Part shown: positions 55,785 through 64,000 of the stretch, piece after piece
Layout: each line of letters starts with the position of its first letter
Numbering within the stretch: the stretch's first letter is position 1
From: Saccharomonospora marina XMU15
GTDB lineage: Bacteria > Actinomycetota > Actinomycetes > Mycobacteriales > Pseudonocardiaceae
Direction: 5' to 3'
Length of the DNA: 64,000 nt
NCBI RefSeq assembly: GCF_000244955.1
Contig: NZ_CM001439.1
Span: 4,262,643 to 4,326,642, forward strand
Made by a program: the position numbers and the translations under genes
Notes under the pieces: model-generated
What the model was told of the DNA's origin: nothing
Database searches by the model: none
What the model saw: the letters and a program-made list of their open reading frames with translations, nothing else

Positions 55785-56480
55785 CTATGCGCCTGGTCCG
55801 AGCTGGACCACGACAACCTGGCCCGCCGCGGCGCTGGTCGCGGCCTGCGCGGAATCCGCGCCGACGACGACATCGACCGTGACCGCGCCGGTCGAGTCCG
55901 GCGGACCGGTGCCCACCACCCGCGCGCGAAACGGCCCGGCCGTACTCGCCGAGGCTTGTCCCGCATCGGTTCCTGTGCCCCCCGCGAGGGCGCTGACCTG
56001 GACCAGATCGCCGGGCGACAGGCCACGCGCGGGCAGGTGCCCCGGCTTCACCGCGAGCCCGACCAACCGCTCACCCGGCCCAGGAACCGGTTGCGCGGAC
56101 ACCTGTCCGGGTGCCAGCACAGTGCCCGCGGGCAACGAGGAGCGGGCAACCTGCCCCACCACCCCCGCGCGATCACGGGCCGGGATTGAGGACACGCCTT
56201 GGTCCGGGACCGCTTTCGCCACCCCGAGATCGCCGTCGCTGATCCGCTGGCCCCAGCCCACGTCCCGCGTCAGCACCACGACATCGATCCGGGCGTCCTG
56301 GCCCTCGATCAGGGCGTAGTTGCCGAATGCGACTACGGCGGCCAGCACGACCGCGACGCCCAGCAGCCACCACCGCCGCCGACGCGGTACCCGCGGGCCA
56401 TCACCATCGTTGGGCAGCTCGACGTCAGCTGAGCCGCCACTTGCCTGGCGTGGCCCGGAAAAAGACACAGCAGTACCCAC
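55785..56480 (-). CDS. SAF/CpaB-like pilus protein
   Basis: A 231-aa protein from GTG 56480 (AAGGAG upstream). A membrane helix lies near aa 37-58, then a SAF domain typical of CpaB/FlgA proteins (VVVLTRDVGWGQRISDGDLG, RSSLPAGTVLAPGQV) and the CpaB-like part RLVGLAVKPGHLPARGLSPGDLVQV. CpaB proteins take part in Flp pilus export; here it precedes the TadZ gene. Confidence 0.87.
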   Translation of the reverse strand: MGTAVSFSGPRQASGGSADVELPNDGDGPRVPRRRRWWLLGVAVVLAAVVAFGNYALIEGQDARIDVVVLTRDVGWGQRISDGDLGVAKAVPDQGVSSIPARDRAGVVGQVARSSLPAGTVLAPGQVSAQPVPGPGERLVGLAVKPGHLPARGLSPGDLVQVSALAGGTGTDAGQASASTAGPFRARVVGTGPPDSTGAVTVDVVVGADSAQAATSAAAGQVVVVQLGPGA

Positions 56481-56557
56481 TGGGCAACTCCTTACCCATT
56501 TTCGGAAATACAGTTTTCTTGTGTCTGACAGAATGCGTCTATCGCATTCTCGGTACG

Positions 56558-57523
56558 CTAATTCGCACGCAGAGCCTGTACCTCGGCAACCGCGAAGCTG
56601 GCCCTCGCCCTCGACTGCATCTGCGGGAAGTCACCGCCGACGTCAGCAGTTCCGTCCGATCCGACCCAGCTCACCGACCACTGGATCGCCCACTCCGCGC
56701 TGGCCTGATCGTTCGGTTGGCCCACCGAGCTGCGGGTGTAGACGAACCCGCAATCCGGACTGGCCGCGTGCAGACCAAAGGAGCGGTCGTACGGTGTGCC
56801 CGGTCCCGAACATGTCATCGAACCGCCCGTGCCCGAGTTAAACGTCATGCTCACCGGGGTCGCGGTCACCTCGGCCCACACTGGTCCGACCTGCACCCGC
56901 TGCACGGCCGGATGCCACACCTCCCGGTCGGTCCATATCCAGGTGTTCTCGCCGACGATCGTGCCGTCCCGTCCGTCCGGCAACCGCACGTCCGGTGAAT
57001 GCCGTGGCACCGGCAAGGGCAGTTGCAACTGCTCGAATGCCTGTGCCGCCAGCTCAGCCGGAGTCGGCAAGGGCGGTGCCGCAGGCGCACCCGGCGGTGC
57101 CGGGGCGTCCGCGGGAAGCGGCGGCAGGCATCGCATGCCGAACGCGCTACCACCCGGCCGACCAGCGCCGGGGGTACCTCCGACACCGAAACCGCCAAGA
57201 AAGCATCCGGGAGGAATCCCGCTCGGCGAATCGGCAGCATCGCTCGAACCGGCGGCGGCCTGCCGATCTTGGCCGGTGCCGGCCGACTTCTTTGCCGGAC
57301 CGCCCGGCCGCACAGGTGCCTGGCCTCGCTGCTCCAAGGCCCGCATGTCGATGTGTGGCGGGGCGACCAGACCAGAGAGGTCGCCCGGAACGACGATGAC
57401 CTGACCATCGTCATTGCTGGGCGGAGGCGGATCTGCCTGGGCTGGTGACGGCAGGCCCGCCACTGATATCCCACCCAGGCACAGCACGCCTGTCAGGACT
57501 TGTGCGATATGTCGGCGGACCAT
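56558..57523 (-). CDS. Secreted Pro-rich hypothetical protein
   Basis: A 321-aa product whose ATG 57523 overlaps the lipoprotein stop (TGATG; an in-frame ATG lies six bases earlier). A signal peptide is clear (RRHIAQVLTGVLCLGGISV, ending AQADP). Then a Gly/Pro-rich linker and a C-terminal globular part with IVGENTWIWTDREVWHP and four cysteines. It is unassigned. It is likely an exported component or cargo of the locus. Confidence 0.75.
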   Translation of the reverse strand: MVRRHIAQVLTGVLCLGGISVAGLPSPAQADPPPPSNDDGQVIVVPGDLSGLVAPPHIDMRALEQRGQAPVRPGGPAKKSAGTGQDRQAAAGSSDAADSPSGIPPGCFLGGFGVGGTPGAGRPGGSAFGMRCLPPLPADAPAPPGAPAAPPLPTPAELAAQAFEQLQLPLPVPRHSPDVRLPDGRDGTIVGENTWIWTDREVWHPAVQRVQVGPVWAEVTATPVSMTFNSGTGGSMTCSGPGTPYDRSFGLHAASPDCGFVYTRSSVGQPNDQASAEWAIQWSVSWVGSDGTADVGGDFPQMQSRARASFAVAEVQALRAN

Positions 57524-58083
57524 CAGCATGTCCCGCCGGGGAACGTGACTTGAGCGACCTTCCACCGGCCGTCGGCGCTGTCGCGTTTGAGGTCTGCATT
57601 GACTGGATTCCGCGGTACGCCGACGGTCTTTCGATCACCGGTCTTGGCGTCCGCCTGGCCTGCCCTTGAACCGTCTTGGCAGTCGACTACTTTCGCGGAG
57701 GCGCCGGTGATCTGAACTGACACGATGCGCGCAGTGACATCGCCGTAGACCTTGATCCCGGCCTGTTTCTGAGATTGCATCGCGTTCAAGGTGGTGGTGA
57801 GCTGAGGGTCGACTGCGACCGCGGCTACGACGTCATGCCAGGTGTTCTCCGGCTTGTCGCTGGCGTGGAACGTGCTGACCCAGAATTGGGTGTAGGCGGT
57901 TTCGACTGCGGCGCGTTCGTCCTGGGCGGAAGAGGTCGCTGCTTGTGACGGCGCGGACAGGTTCGGCGATGACGATGGTGACGGTGCCGGGTTGTTTTCG
58001 CCGCTGCACCCCGTCAGCAACATGGCGAAGGTGCCAGCCAGGATGACGTGCAGTCGCCGACGATTGGTACCGATGTTGCTCAC
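57523..58083 (-). CDS. Lipoprotein
   Basis: A 186-aa lipoprotein from GTG 58083, chosen for GGGAGG six bases upstream. The lipobox LLTGC follows a hydrophobic signal, then a Ser/Pro/Ala-rich linker and a domain beginning RAAVETAYTQFWVSTF, which looks like a secreted conjugation/pilus accessory fold. Two Cys lie in the mature part. It is coupled to the secreted protein downstream. Confidence 0.78.
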   Translation of the reverse strand: MSNIGTNRRRLHVILAGTFAMLLTGCSGENNPAPSPSSSPNLSAPSQAATSSAQDERAAVETAYTQFWVSTFHASDKPENTWHDVVAAVAVDPQLTTTLNAMQSQKQAGIKVYGDVTARIVSVQITGASAKVVDCQDGSRAGQADAKTGDRKTVGVPRNPVNADLKRDSADGRWKVAQVTFPGGTC

Positions 58084-58151
58084 AGGGTCCTCCCCAGTGC
58101 TCCCGATGCTGATGTCCATGCCGACCCGCGCCTGTGCAGGCCGCCATGCGC

Positions 58152-58793
58152 CTATGTCAACAGGATGCTTACCAGCGCGCCGGCGAGCAGGGGTGGACCT
58201 GCGGGGAACCGGGATTTCATACTCCTGGACGACACTGCTACCGCAAGCGCGACCAGGGCGGTAAGCCCGCTCGCGACGAGCAGACCGCGCAACAGGCCAT
58301 CCCACCCGAACCAGCCGAGGTACAGCGCGAGCGCGGCATACAGCGCGGTATCGCCGCCCCCTGTGTGTTCCGGCGCGCACATCTGGACCAGCAAGGCAAG
58401 GCCGAGCACGGCCACCATTGCGATGCAGGCGAAGCCGAACCGGAACCAGGTTCCGTCGATCACGGTGGCCCAGAGCATGAACACCGCGCCTCCGCCTGCC
58501 AGCGCTGCCACCAGCGGAAACGGTAACCTTCGGCAACGTAGGTCTGTGAGCGCCAGGCCGCATCCCAGCGCGCACGCCCAGCACCATGCCAGCCAGATCG
58601 GTGTCGCGCCGAGTCGAGACAACCCAGCCCAACACAGCACCGCCGTCATCAGCGACATCGCCGTGGGAAGTGCGATGCGTGCCAGCCGGCCAGTGACAAC
58701 CACTGTGCCCGTCGTTCGTTCCGTGGCCGCGAGCAGCGCTGGTCCCGCCGCGATACTTGCGGCTCCGACCGCGGGCACCAGGATCGACATCAT
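58152..58793 (-). CDS. Type IV prepilin peptidase (A24 family)
   Basis: A 213-aa polytopic membrane protein from ATG 58793 (GGAGGTG upstream). The two catalytic aspartates of A24 peptidases are D84 in LTDLRCRRLPFPL and D148 in TGGGDTALY. It should cleave the Flp-like pilin and the TadE-like proteins of this locus. Six or more hydrophobic segments are visible. It is the second gene of the Tad operon after the 58938 gene. Confidence 0.9.
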   Translation of the reverse strand: MMSILVPAVGAASIAAGPALLAATERTTGTVVVTGRLARIALPTAMSLMTAVLCWAGLSRLGATPIWLAWCWACALGCGLALTDLRCRRLPFPLVAALAGGGAVFMLWATVIDGTWFRFGFACIAMVAVLGLALLVQMCAPEHTGGGDTALYAALALYLGWFGWDGLLRGLLVASGLTALVALAVAVSSRSMKSRFPAGPPLLAGALVSILLT

Positions 58794-58937
58794 CAACACC
58801 TCCAAGACGAGTACGAAGGCGCTGGCGTGGACCGCGGCATCCGGTCCGGCTCGCGTCGTGGTTGCGCTGGTCCTCATCGTGGTCGACAGACAGATCGGCC
58901 TTGATCGTGACGATCCGCGCGTACTGGGTGCCTGAAG

Positions 58938-59342
58938 TCATCGCGCGTACTGCTCCGGTCGGGAAGAGCTACGGTGTCGTCCGGCGGTGGGTGGCGTGGC
59001 AGACGCGGACGCCCCCGCGTCCTCCACCCCTGGCGCGGGTTCGGTGCCAGCAGTTCCTGGGATCTCGTCGGGGCGTGGACCGGAACCCGCCAGGCCGGTC
59101 CTCGTCGCGGTGGCAGACGGACCGGTGGCGGGTTCCAGGTCGGTCGCTTCGGCAAAAGCGTGGAGGTTCGGAGGCGGGGCGGGCGCGGTGACAAGTTCTG
59201 CGATGGGCTGCCAGGTGACGCACCGATCGCACCAGGCATAGCTGGGAATGGCCTCGGGGTTCTCGGCGAGTTCGACGAGTTCGGCTTCGCCGATCTCGTC
59301 GAGTGCACGCGTATGGGAGCAAAGAAGGAGGAAGTGCGCCAT
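58938..59342 (-). CDS. Hypothetical protein
   Basis: A 134-aa product from ATG 59342 (GGAG upstream). The N-terminal part (HFLLLCSHTRALDEIGEAE, then AWCDRCVTWQPIAEL) contains three Cys that could bind zinc; the C-terminal half is Thr/Ala/Pro-rich and disordered. It is the first gene of the Tad-direction operon. It is unassigned. Confidence 0.6.
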   Translation of the reverse strand: MAHFLLLCSHTRALDEIGEAELVELAENPEAIPSYAWCDRCVTWQPIAELVTAPAPPPNLHAFAEATDLEPATGPSATATRTGLAGSGPRPDEIPGTAGTEPAPGVEDAGASASATPPTAGRHRSSSRPEQYAR

Positions 59343-60107
59343 CGGTGTGCTCCGTCCAGGACGGTGGGGCTCGGGATGGGGCGGCGGCGCGGCGGACGTG
59401 GAGGCTGGGGTCCTGGCGAGCCGCCGCACCAGCCGGTCCGAGCGCGACTCGGCGCTCGGGGTCGGGCGCGGTTGACCGCCCAACCGTGATGGTTCACAGA
59501 GGGAATCGACATGCGTCGGCGCGGTTGAACCAATCCACGAGACGGCCACGGGCGTCGAGAAGAGTTGCGGGAATTCCAGGGATGACATCGCGAAGCGACC
59601 GGCGGCGAGAATAAGGGGCTGGCGCTGTGCGAAAAATGCAGATATGGATTCCAGAAAAAGGTTGTGACTTCCCGGCATTTCCGTGTTGACGGGATACCCG
59701 GATTGAGTTCCGGGCGCCGGGGCGACACCTAGGGGGAGGAGTGTCGCCCCGGCAAGCGAGACCGGGCGAGGCGCCGTCGATCCCCCGACTGGGTCGACGG
59801 TTCCGGGAGGTGACTCGGTTCGCATACCTCCACAGTGGAGCAACGAGAACGCTTCGGGGCCTGGTAGGTGAGGACAGTCTTGTGCTCTTTTTGTGCTGGT
59901 TTTGTGCTCGTTTTGTCCAGACGAAAACAGTTTTCATCTATCCGAGGGGTTGGCGACATCGCGTGCCCGTGTCGGCACATGCTGTTACTTTCGATGCTCG
60001 CGCGGATGAGCGTATCGGGATAGAACTACGCCGCACCAGTAGGGCCTCGGCGTGTCCCGAAGCCCTACTGGGTTCCAGGCGGAGAAAGAGCCCAATGGCT
60101 GGGTTGC
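59343..60107. other. Gene-poor region upstream of the Tad operon
   Basis: About 765 bases in which I find no gene with a ribosome site. Longer open frames exist but look like GC-rich artefacts. It must hold the Tad operon promoter and ends with the terminator of the regulator gene (60036-60071). A remnant gene cannot be excluded. Confidence 0.45.
60036..60071 (-). terminator. Terminator of the XRE-NB-ARC-TPR gene
   Basis: CCAGTAGGGCCTCGG (60036-60050) pairs with CCGAAGCCCTACTGG (60057-60071) except for one G-T position, with a six-base loop. It lies 37 bases past the regulator stop. Confidence 0.75.
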
Positions 60108-62429
60108 TCAGGTGCCGGGCTCGTCGCGGGTGCCCAGGCACACGTTGATCGTGGCGATCTGGGCTTGAATGTCGAGTGCACGCGGGTCCTGCAGTGATTC
60201 GAGGATGTCCCCCGCGGCGCGGTAGGAAGCGCGCGCTCCTTCGGGGTCGCCGAGTTTGGTCAGCGTTTCGCCTCGGGCGACGAGGGTTTCGGCCTGGCCC
60301 CAGCGTTCGTGTCCGATGCGGCGGACGGCCAGGGCCGCGTCGAAGTGGGTCAGCGCAGCTCGTGGCTGGTGCTGCTGCAGCAGCACCAAGCCCATTTGGT
60401 GATGGGCGAGGCTGGCGACGGGTTGTTTCGGGGCGAGCGCCAGGGCGCGGGCGAGCGCGTCCTCGGCGAGCGCGCGGGCGTCCTCGGTGTTGCCCAGGTT
60501 CTGGTGCGTTCCGGAGAGCATGGCGCGGGTGACAGCAACGCCGAGGTCGAGGCCGACGCGCGCGAAGAGCGTCTCGGCCAGTTCGTAGGCCCCTTTGGCG
60601 TCGTCGTGGCGGTCGAGGGCGCTGTAGGCGGCAGCGAGGCCGAACTCGCTCCAGGCGCGGCCCCGGTCGTCGCCCAACTCGGTTTGCAGGTCGACCGCGC
60701 GCCGGAGGTGGTCGATGCCTTCCTCGGTGCGCCCGAGTTCGTGCAGGACCCAGCCGAGGCTCTGGGTGCAGCGGGCGATGCCCGGGGTGCTGTCGAGGGC
60801 TTGCGCGGCGGCAAGTCCTTCGGTGGCCGCGGTGAGCCAGGTGCTCCAGTTCTTGGTCAGGTAGAAGTAGGGAAGAAAGAAGGCCGGAAGCATCCAGGCG
60901 GCGTCTCCGGCGCCGATGGACCGGGCGTGGCGGGCGAGTTCGAGCGCGGTGGTCACTTCGGTGTCACACCATGCCAGCGCGCCGTGATAGTCGTCCGGGG
61001 CGAACGGCGTGGTGACCTCCGGAATGGTCGTGGTGCCGGTTCCGGTGTCGAGTTCGAGGTCGAGTGTGAGCCCGGAACCGGCCCAGTTCGGGGTCAGGGC
61101 GTTGCTGGCTTTCCACGCGGTTGTCACGTACCAGCGCAGGAGCCGGTAGCGGGCCCGTGCCACCTCGTCGAGGGAGTCTTCGACGACGGCGCGCTGATAG
61201 GCGTAGGCGCGCAGGAGGTGGTTCATCCAGAGGCGTCCGGCGCCGACGTAGGCGTCGTCGAGCAGGTGGGCGTGGCGCAGCACGTCCAGCACTTCACGGA
61301 CGGTACCGACGTCAAGGCCGGTCTGGGCGGCGACCGCCTCGGCGCTCAGCAGCGGGACGGGGATGATGCCGGCCAGCCGGAACACACGCTGCTGCAGCGG
61401 CGACAGCGCGAGGTAGGACAGGTCGATCACGCCGTGGACGTTCGTCGAAGGGTCTGAGGATGTGAACACGTCCAGGCGCCGTGTTTCGCTGCCGAGCCGG
61501 TCGGCCAGGCTCTGCAGCGAGTCGTGCGGGTGCTGCTGGATGCGTTCGGCGGCGATGAGCACTGCCATCGGCAGTCGGCCGCAGCGGCGCACGATCGCCT
61601 CGGCGGCCTCGCGCTCGACCTCGACACGTGCCTCGCCGGCGCGCCTGCGCAGCAGGGTCAGGGCTTCCTCGGGCGACAGCGGGGGCAGGTCGATGTGCAG
61701 GCCGCCGCTATGCAGCAGCAGGGAGGGCTGGTGCTCGCGGCTGGTCAGCACTACCACGCTGCCCGCCCCGGGCAGCAGGTGCCGGACCTGTTCGTAGCTG
61801 GCGATGTTGTCCAGCACGACGATGGCCGGACGTGCGGCCAGCAGCGAGCGGTAGCGGGCGGCGCGTTCCTCGATCGTGCCGTGCAACGCGTCGGCACCGG
61901 CTCCGAGGGCGTGCAGGAAGCCGTCCAGGACGTCGCCGGGGTCCACGGCTCGTCCGGGGGCCAGCCCGCGCATGTCGGCGAACAGGCAGCCACCGGCGAA
62001 GCGGTTCTGCACCCGCGCGGCCCAGTGCAACGCCAGGGAGGTCTTGCCGACCCAGAAGCCGCCCTCGATGACGGCGGTGACCGCAGCTCCGGGGCGGGCG
62101 TGCTCGATGAGGGCGGCGTCGAGCCGGTGCAGATAGTCCTCGCGGCCGACGAAGTCCGCGGCGGCGGGTGGCAGTTGCATCGGACGAGCGGGGGCACGAC
62201 GAATCTCGTCCTGTTCGTGGGCGAGCTGTTCCAGCTCGCCGTCGGCACCGAGAGCGCGGTCGACTTCGCGAACCAGCGCAGGTGCCAGCGGGCGCGCGCC
62301 GTGCAAGATCTTCGACAAGTAGCTCGCGCTGTAGTTGGTCTGGGCCGCGATGTCGTCGATCGTCATGCCTCGCTGGCGGCGCAGCCGGTGCACCGCCTCC
62401 GCGAAAGCGTTGATGGACCTCAATTCCAC
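60108..62429 (-). CDS. XRE-NB-ARC-TPR regulator (STAND-type)
   Basis: A 773-aa protein from GTG 62429 (GGGGGAG upstream). An XRE-type helix-turn-helix lies at aa 12-46 (GMTIDDIAAQTNYSASYLSK), then an NB-ARC-type NTPase with P-loop EGGFWVGKTS (to T130/S131) and Walker B RPAIVVLDNI, and a C-terminal TPR region (about aa 520-760; LHELGRTEEGIDHLRRAV, AYSALDRHDDAKGAYELAE). This plan suits signal-dependent transcription factors. It has its own terminator and faces the Tad operon. Confidence 0.88.
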   Translation of the reverse strand: MELRSINAFAEAVHRLRRQRGMTIDDIAAQTNYSASYLSKILHGARPLAPALVREVDRALGADGELEQLAHEQDEIRRAPARPMQLPPAAADFVGREDYLHRLDAALIEHARPGAAVTAVIEGGFWVGKTSLALHWAARVQNRFAGGCLFADMRGLAPGRAVDPGDVLDGFLHALGAGADALHGTIEERAARYRSLLAARPAIVVLDNIASYEQVRHLLPGAGSVVVLTSREHQPSLLLHSGGLHIDLPPLSPEEALTLLRRRAGEARVEVEREAAEAIVRRCGRLPMAVLIAAERIQQHPHDSLQSLADRLGSETRRLDVFTSSDPSTNVHGVIDLSYLALSPLQQRVFRLAGIIPVPLLSAEAVAAQTGLDVGTVREVLDVLRHAHLLDDAYVGAGRLWMNHLLRAYAYQRAVVEDSLDEVARARYRLLRWYVTTAWKASNALTPNWAGSGLTLDLELDTGTGTTTIPEVTTPFAPDDYHGALAWCDTEVTTALELARHARSIGAGDAAWMLPAFFLPYFYLTKNWSTWLTAATEGLAAAQALDSTPGIARCTQSLGWVLHELGRTEEGIDHLRRAVDLQTELGDDRGRAWSEFGLAAAYSALDRHDDAKGAYELAETLFARVGLDLGVAVTRAMLSGTHQNLGNTEDARALAEDALARALALAPKQPVASLAHHQMGLVLLQQHQPRAALTHFDAALAVRRIGHERWGQAETLVARGETLTKLGDPEGARASYRAAGDILESLQDPRALDIQAQIATINVCLGTRDEPGT

Positions 62430-62903
62430 GTCTCCCCCTGGATGGATCGACGCGCTACAGCCGCTTGTGGCGGAGCAGCGCGTCGCGGCGCCGTCCGAGG
62501 ACGGGGCCGCAGGCTGTGGGGACCGGATCGGACGTCCGCATCACCAAGTGGAGCGACGACCGCGACAGCCGAGATTCGTTTGTCCCGCGCCGACACGCGG
62601 AGTGACCATCCCGTCAATGACAGGCAGTCACCACCCAACGCCCACGCCGGGGCGCCTCGCCACCGTCACACCCTTGAAGCGATGCGACAGCCACCAGTCA
62701 CAGCTCGCGGGAGATTTCCCAGCTCATCCGGTCCTGCGTCGCAAGACCTCTCCCCGGAGGTGGAAGATCACCCGATCTTTCCTGGATACCCGCATCTCCC
62801 CAACCGATGCAACTACCGGGTAACCGATTACACCTTTCGGGCTAATCGTGACACGCAACACTACTCAACGCAACCGAGTAGAACTACCTGCCGTCACTGA
62901 GTG
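62430..62903. other. Intergenic region upstream of the regulator
   Basis: 474 bases without a supported gene. It should contain the promoter of the regulator gene. I see no repeat or hairpin of note. Confidence 0.4.
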
Positions 62904-63146
62904 TTATGACGCTTGTGCGAACGAGGTACGTCGGTGCGGCGTCGGGAGCGGGTACAGCAGCGCCACGGTTTCGACAGCGCACTCCGGGCAGATCCGCAGG
63001 TTCGCCGGACGACGCGGCCCCAGAGATTCGAGCACGAGCTGGCCCTCGTGCAGGTGACGGGTGCACACAGAGACGTCGGTGTCGGGCAAGGCGGTGTGTG
63101 CGCGTCCGGGGTGGTACGGGCTGACGCCCCACTGCAAGTTGGTCAT
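62904..63146 (-). CDS. Small Cys-containing hypothetical protein
   Basis: An 80-aa product from ATG 63146 (GAGGAGG upstream; ATGA overlap with the preceding gene). CTRHLHEG and RICPECAVE offer three Cys and two His that may bind zinc. Such short proteins are common in Pseudonocardiaceae. It is the last gene of a three-gene operon. Confidence 0.7.
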   Translation of the reverse strand: MTNLQWGVSPYHPGRAHTALPDTDVSVCTRHLHEGQLVLESLGPRRPANLRICPECAVETVALLYPLPTPHRRTSFAQAS

Positions 63147-63709
63147 GGTGAACCTCCTCGGGTCGCGGCTGTGATCTCGGTGAAGCTGGAGTAGGCGGCC
63201 TCGATCGCGGAGTCCGGCAACGGGTCGAGCCCGACGTCCGCGCGCGCGAGGTTGACCTCGGCCGGACGGCGCAGCGGGTAGAGGCGGCCGGCTGCCTCGG
63301 TGCCGAGCCGCAGCCACTGGGTGCCGTAGTGCTGCGGGCGCTGTTGGTCGGTCGCGACCCGATCGGACAGAAACGCCAGGTCGCGGGGTGCGGCGTCGCG
63401 ATTGGCGACCGCGGCGCGCAGCTTCGGCAGCCAGCAGGCCCGGTACGGCGCGGGCGCGTGCTGGGCCAGCACCCAGGCGGCGTGCGCGCCGTCGACGCCA
63501 ACTGTGCGGCGGCCGGGCCAGCCGTGTACCGCCACGATCGGCGCGAACCAGCGCACGTTGTCCTCATCGACCCGCTGAACGGCCTCCCACTGCTCCGGCA
63601 TGGGAGCCACCGGGTCAAGCTCGGCGCGAGCGCGCTGATCGACGGCGGCACGCTCGATCAGCTCGCCGCGCAGCGCGGCCAGCTCCGGGTCGACGCCGGC
63701 CCTGTTCAC
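63143..63709 (-). CDS. DUF6624-like protein
   Basis: A 188-aa protein from GTG 63709, overlapping its neighbours by four bases. VDEDNVRWFAPIVAVHGWPG, GVDGAHAAWVLAQHA and DLAFLSDRVATDQQRPQHYGTQ resemble the DUF6624 family, which is unknown in function and frequent in actinobacteria. It forms an operon with the two flanking small genes. Confidence 0.75.
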   Translation of the reverse strand: MNRAGVDPELAALRGELIERAAVDQRARAELDPVAPMPEQWEAVQRVDEDNVRWFAPIVAVHGWPGRRTVGVDGAHAAWVLAQHAPAPYRACWLPKLRAAVANRDAAPRDLAFLSDRVATDQQRPQHYGTQWLRLGTEAAGRLYPLRRPAEVNLARADVGLDPLPDSAIEAAYSSFTEITAATRGGSP

Positions 63710-63996
63710 GGCTGTCCTCCTGCCAGCGCGGCCGATCCGGACGCGGTCAGCATGAGAGGCCGATCGGCCTCGTCGGCGAGATGGCCGGACGCGAGCAGTT
63801 CGGCACATGCCTGCGCGATCCACTCAGGCACCGCCCGGCCCCCGTCGGTGAACAGCTCGCCGTCGTGGCGACGCAGCGCTCCGCGCGCGGCCCGGCGCAA
63901 TGCCCACCAGCCCGCGATGTCGACCCCGGCGCCATCCGCGCGGCAGCTCATCCCGGTTGTCGGTTCGGCGGCATCGAGCGAGGTTGCGGGCGTCAT
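63706..63996 (-). CDS. Small hypothetical protein
   Basis: A 96-aa product from ATG 63996 near the window end. It looks winged-helix-like (DIAGWWALRRAARGALRRHDG, then VPEWIAQACAELLASGHL). Its upstream context lies outside the window. It overlaps the next gene by four bases. Confidence 0.6.
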   Translation of the reverse strand: MTPATSLDAAEPTTGMSCRADGAGVDIAGWWALRRAARGALRRHDGELFTDGGRAVPEWIAQACAELLASGHLADEADRPLMLTASGSAALAGGQP

Positions 63997-64000
63997 GGCT

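Noticed and set aside
59494-59937. A 147-codon open frame on the minus strand
   Set aside because: Basic, Pro/Arg-rich translation with no ribosome site; too weak to call a gene.

Overview
The window looks like a chromosomal segment of a very GC-rich actinomycete, probably Pseudonocardiaceae. This is inferred from the gene order argS-lysA-hom-thrC-thrB-rho, the Arg/Gly/Asn-rich insertion in Rho, and overall base and codon use; the genus cannot be fixed from the sequence alone.

Region 1 (1-11.75 kb) is ordinary chromosome. On the minus strand it carries argS, lysA, hom, thrC and thrB (lysine/threonine biosynthesis, several start/stop overlaps) and rho. On the plus strand are a DUF3105 and a DUF305 membrane-anchored protein, and convergent to them is a cation diffusion facilitator. 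A 75-bp unit is repeated in tandem between lysA and hom.

Region 2 (11.75 kb to the window end) reads as one large integrated conjugative element inserted at a tRNA-Arg(CCG) gene. A large serine recombinase abuts the tRNA and its last codons run antisense into it. Then follow a recombinase-like protein lacking the catalytic serine, three DNA methyltransferases and two degenerate methyltransferase-like genes, and an orphan recombinase DNA-binding-domain protein (14.4-21.1 kb, minus). A divergent plus-strand operon (21.6-33.9 kb) encodes a type IV secretion/conjugation module: VirB2-like pilin, TrbL/VirB6-like protein, PrgI-like protein, VirB4 ATPase, a Gp88-like cysteine protein, a VirD4-like coupling protein, a replication-relaxation protein and a VirB1-like transglycosylase/M23 peptidase. 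The methyltransferase and conjugation operons share a 41-bp element just upstream of their first genes, in the same orientation relative to each gene.

From 34 to 44.7 kb (minus) lie an HTH protein, a DprA homologue, a PAPS-reductase/DndC-like protein and a run of small plasmid- or phage-type genes, many separated by GC-rich hairpins. A 1.6-kb non-coding, repeat-bearing stretch (44.7-46.3 kb) is a candidate origin, transfer or control region. From 46.3 to 58.8 kb (minus) is a complete-looking Tad/Flp pilus locus: membrane LysM-BTAD regulator, three TadE/G-like proteins, Flp-like pilin, TadC, TadB, TadA, TadZ-like, SAF/CpaB-like protein, secreted protein, lipoprotein and prepilin peptidase. An XRE-NB-ARC-TPR regulator and a small three-gene operon close the window. 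The far attachment site was not found, so the element probably extends beyond 64 kb.
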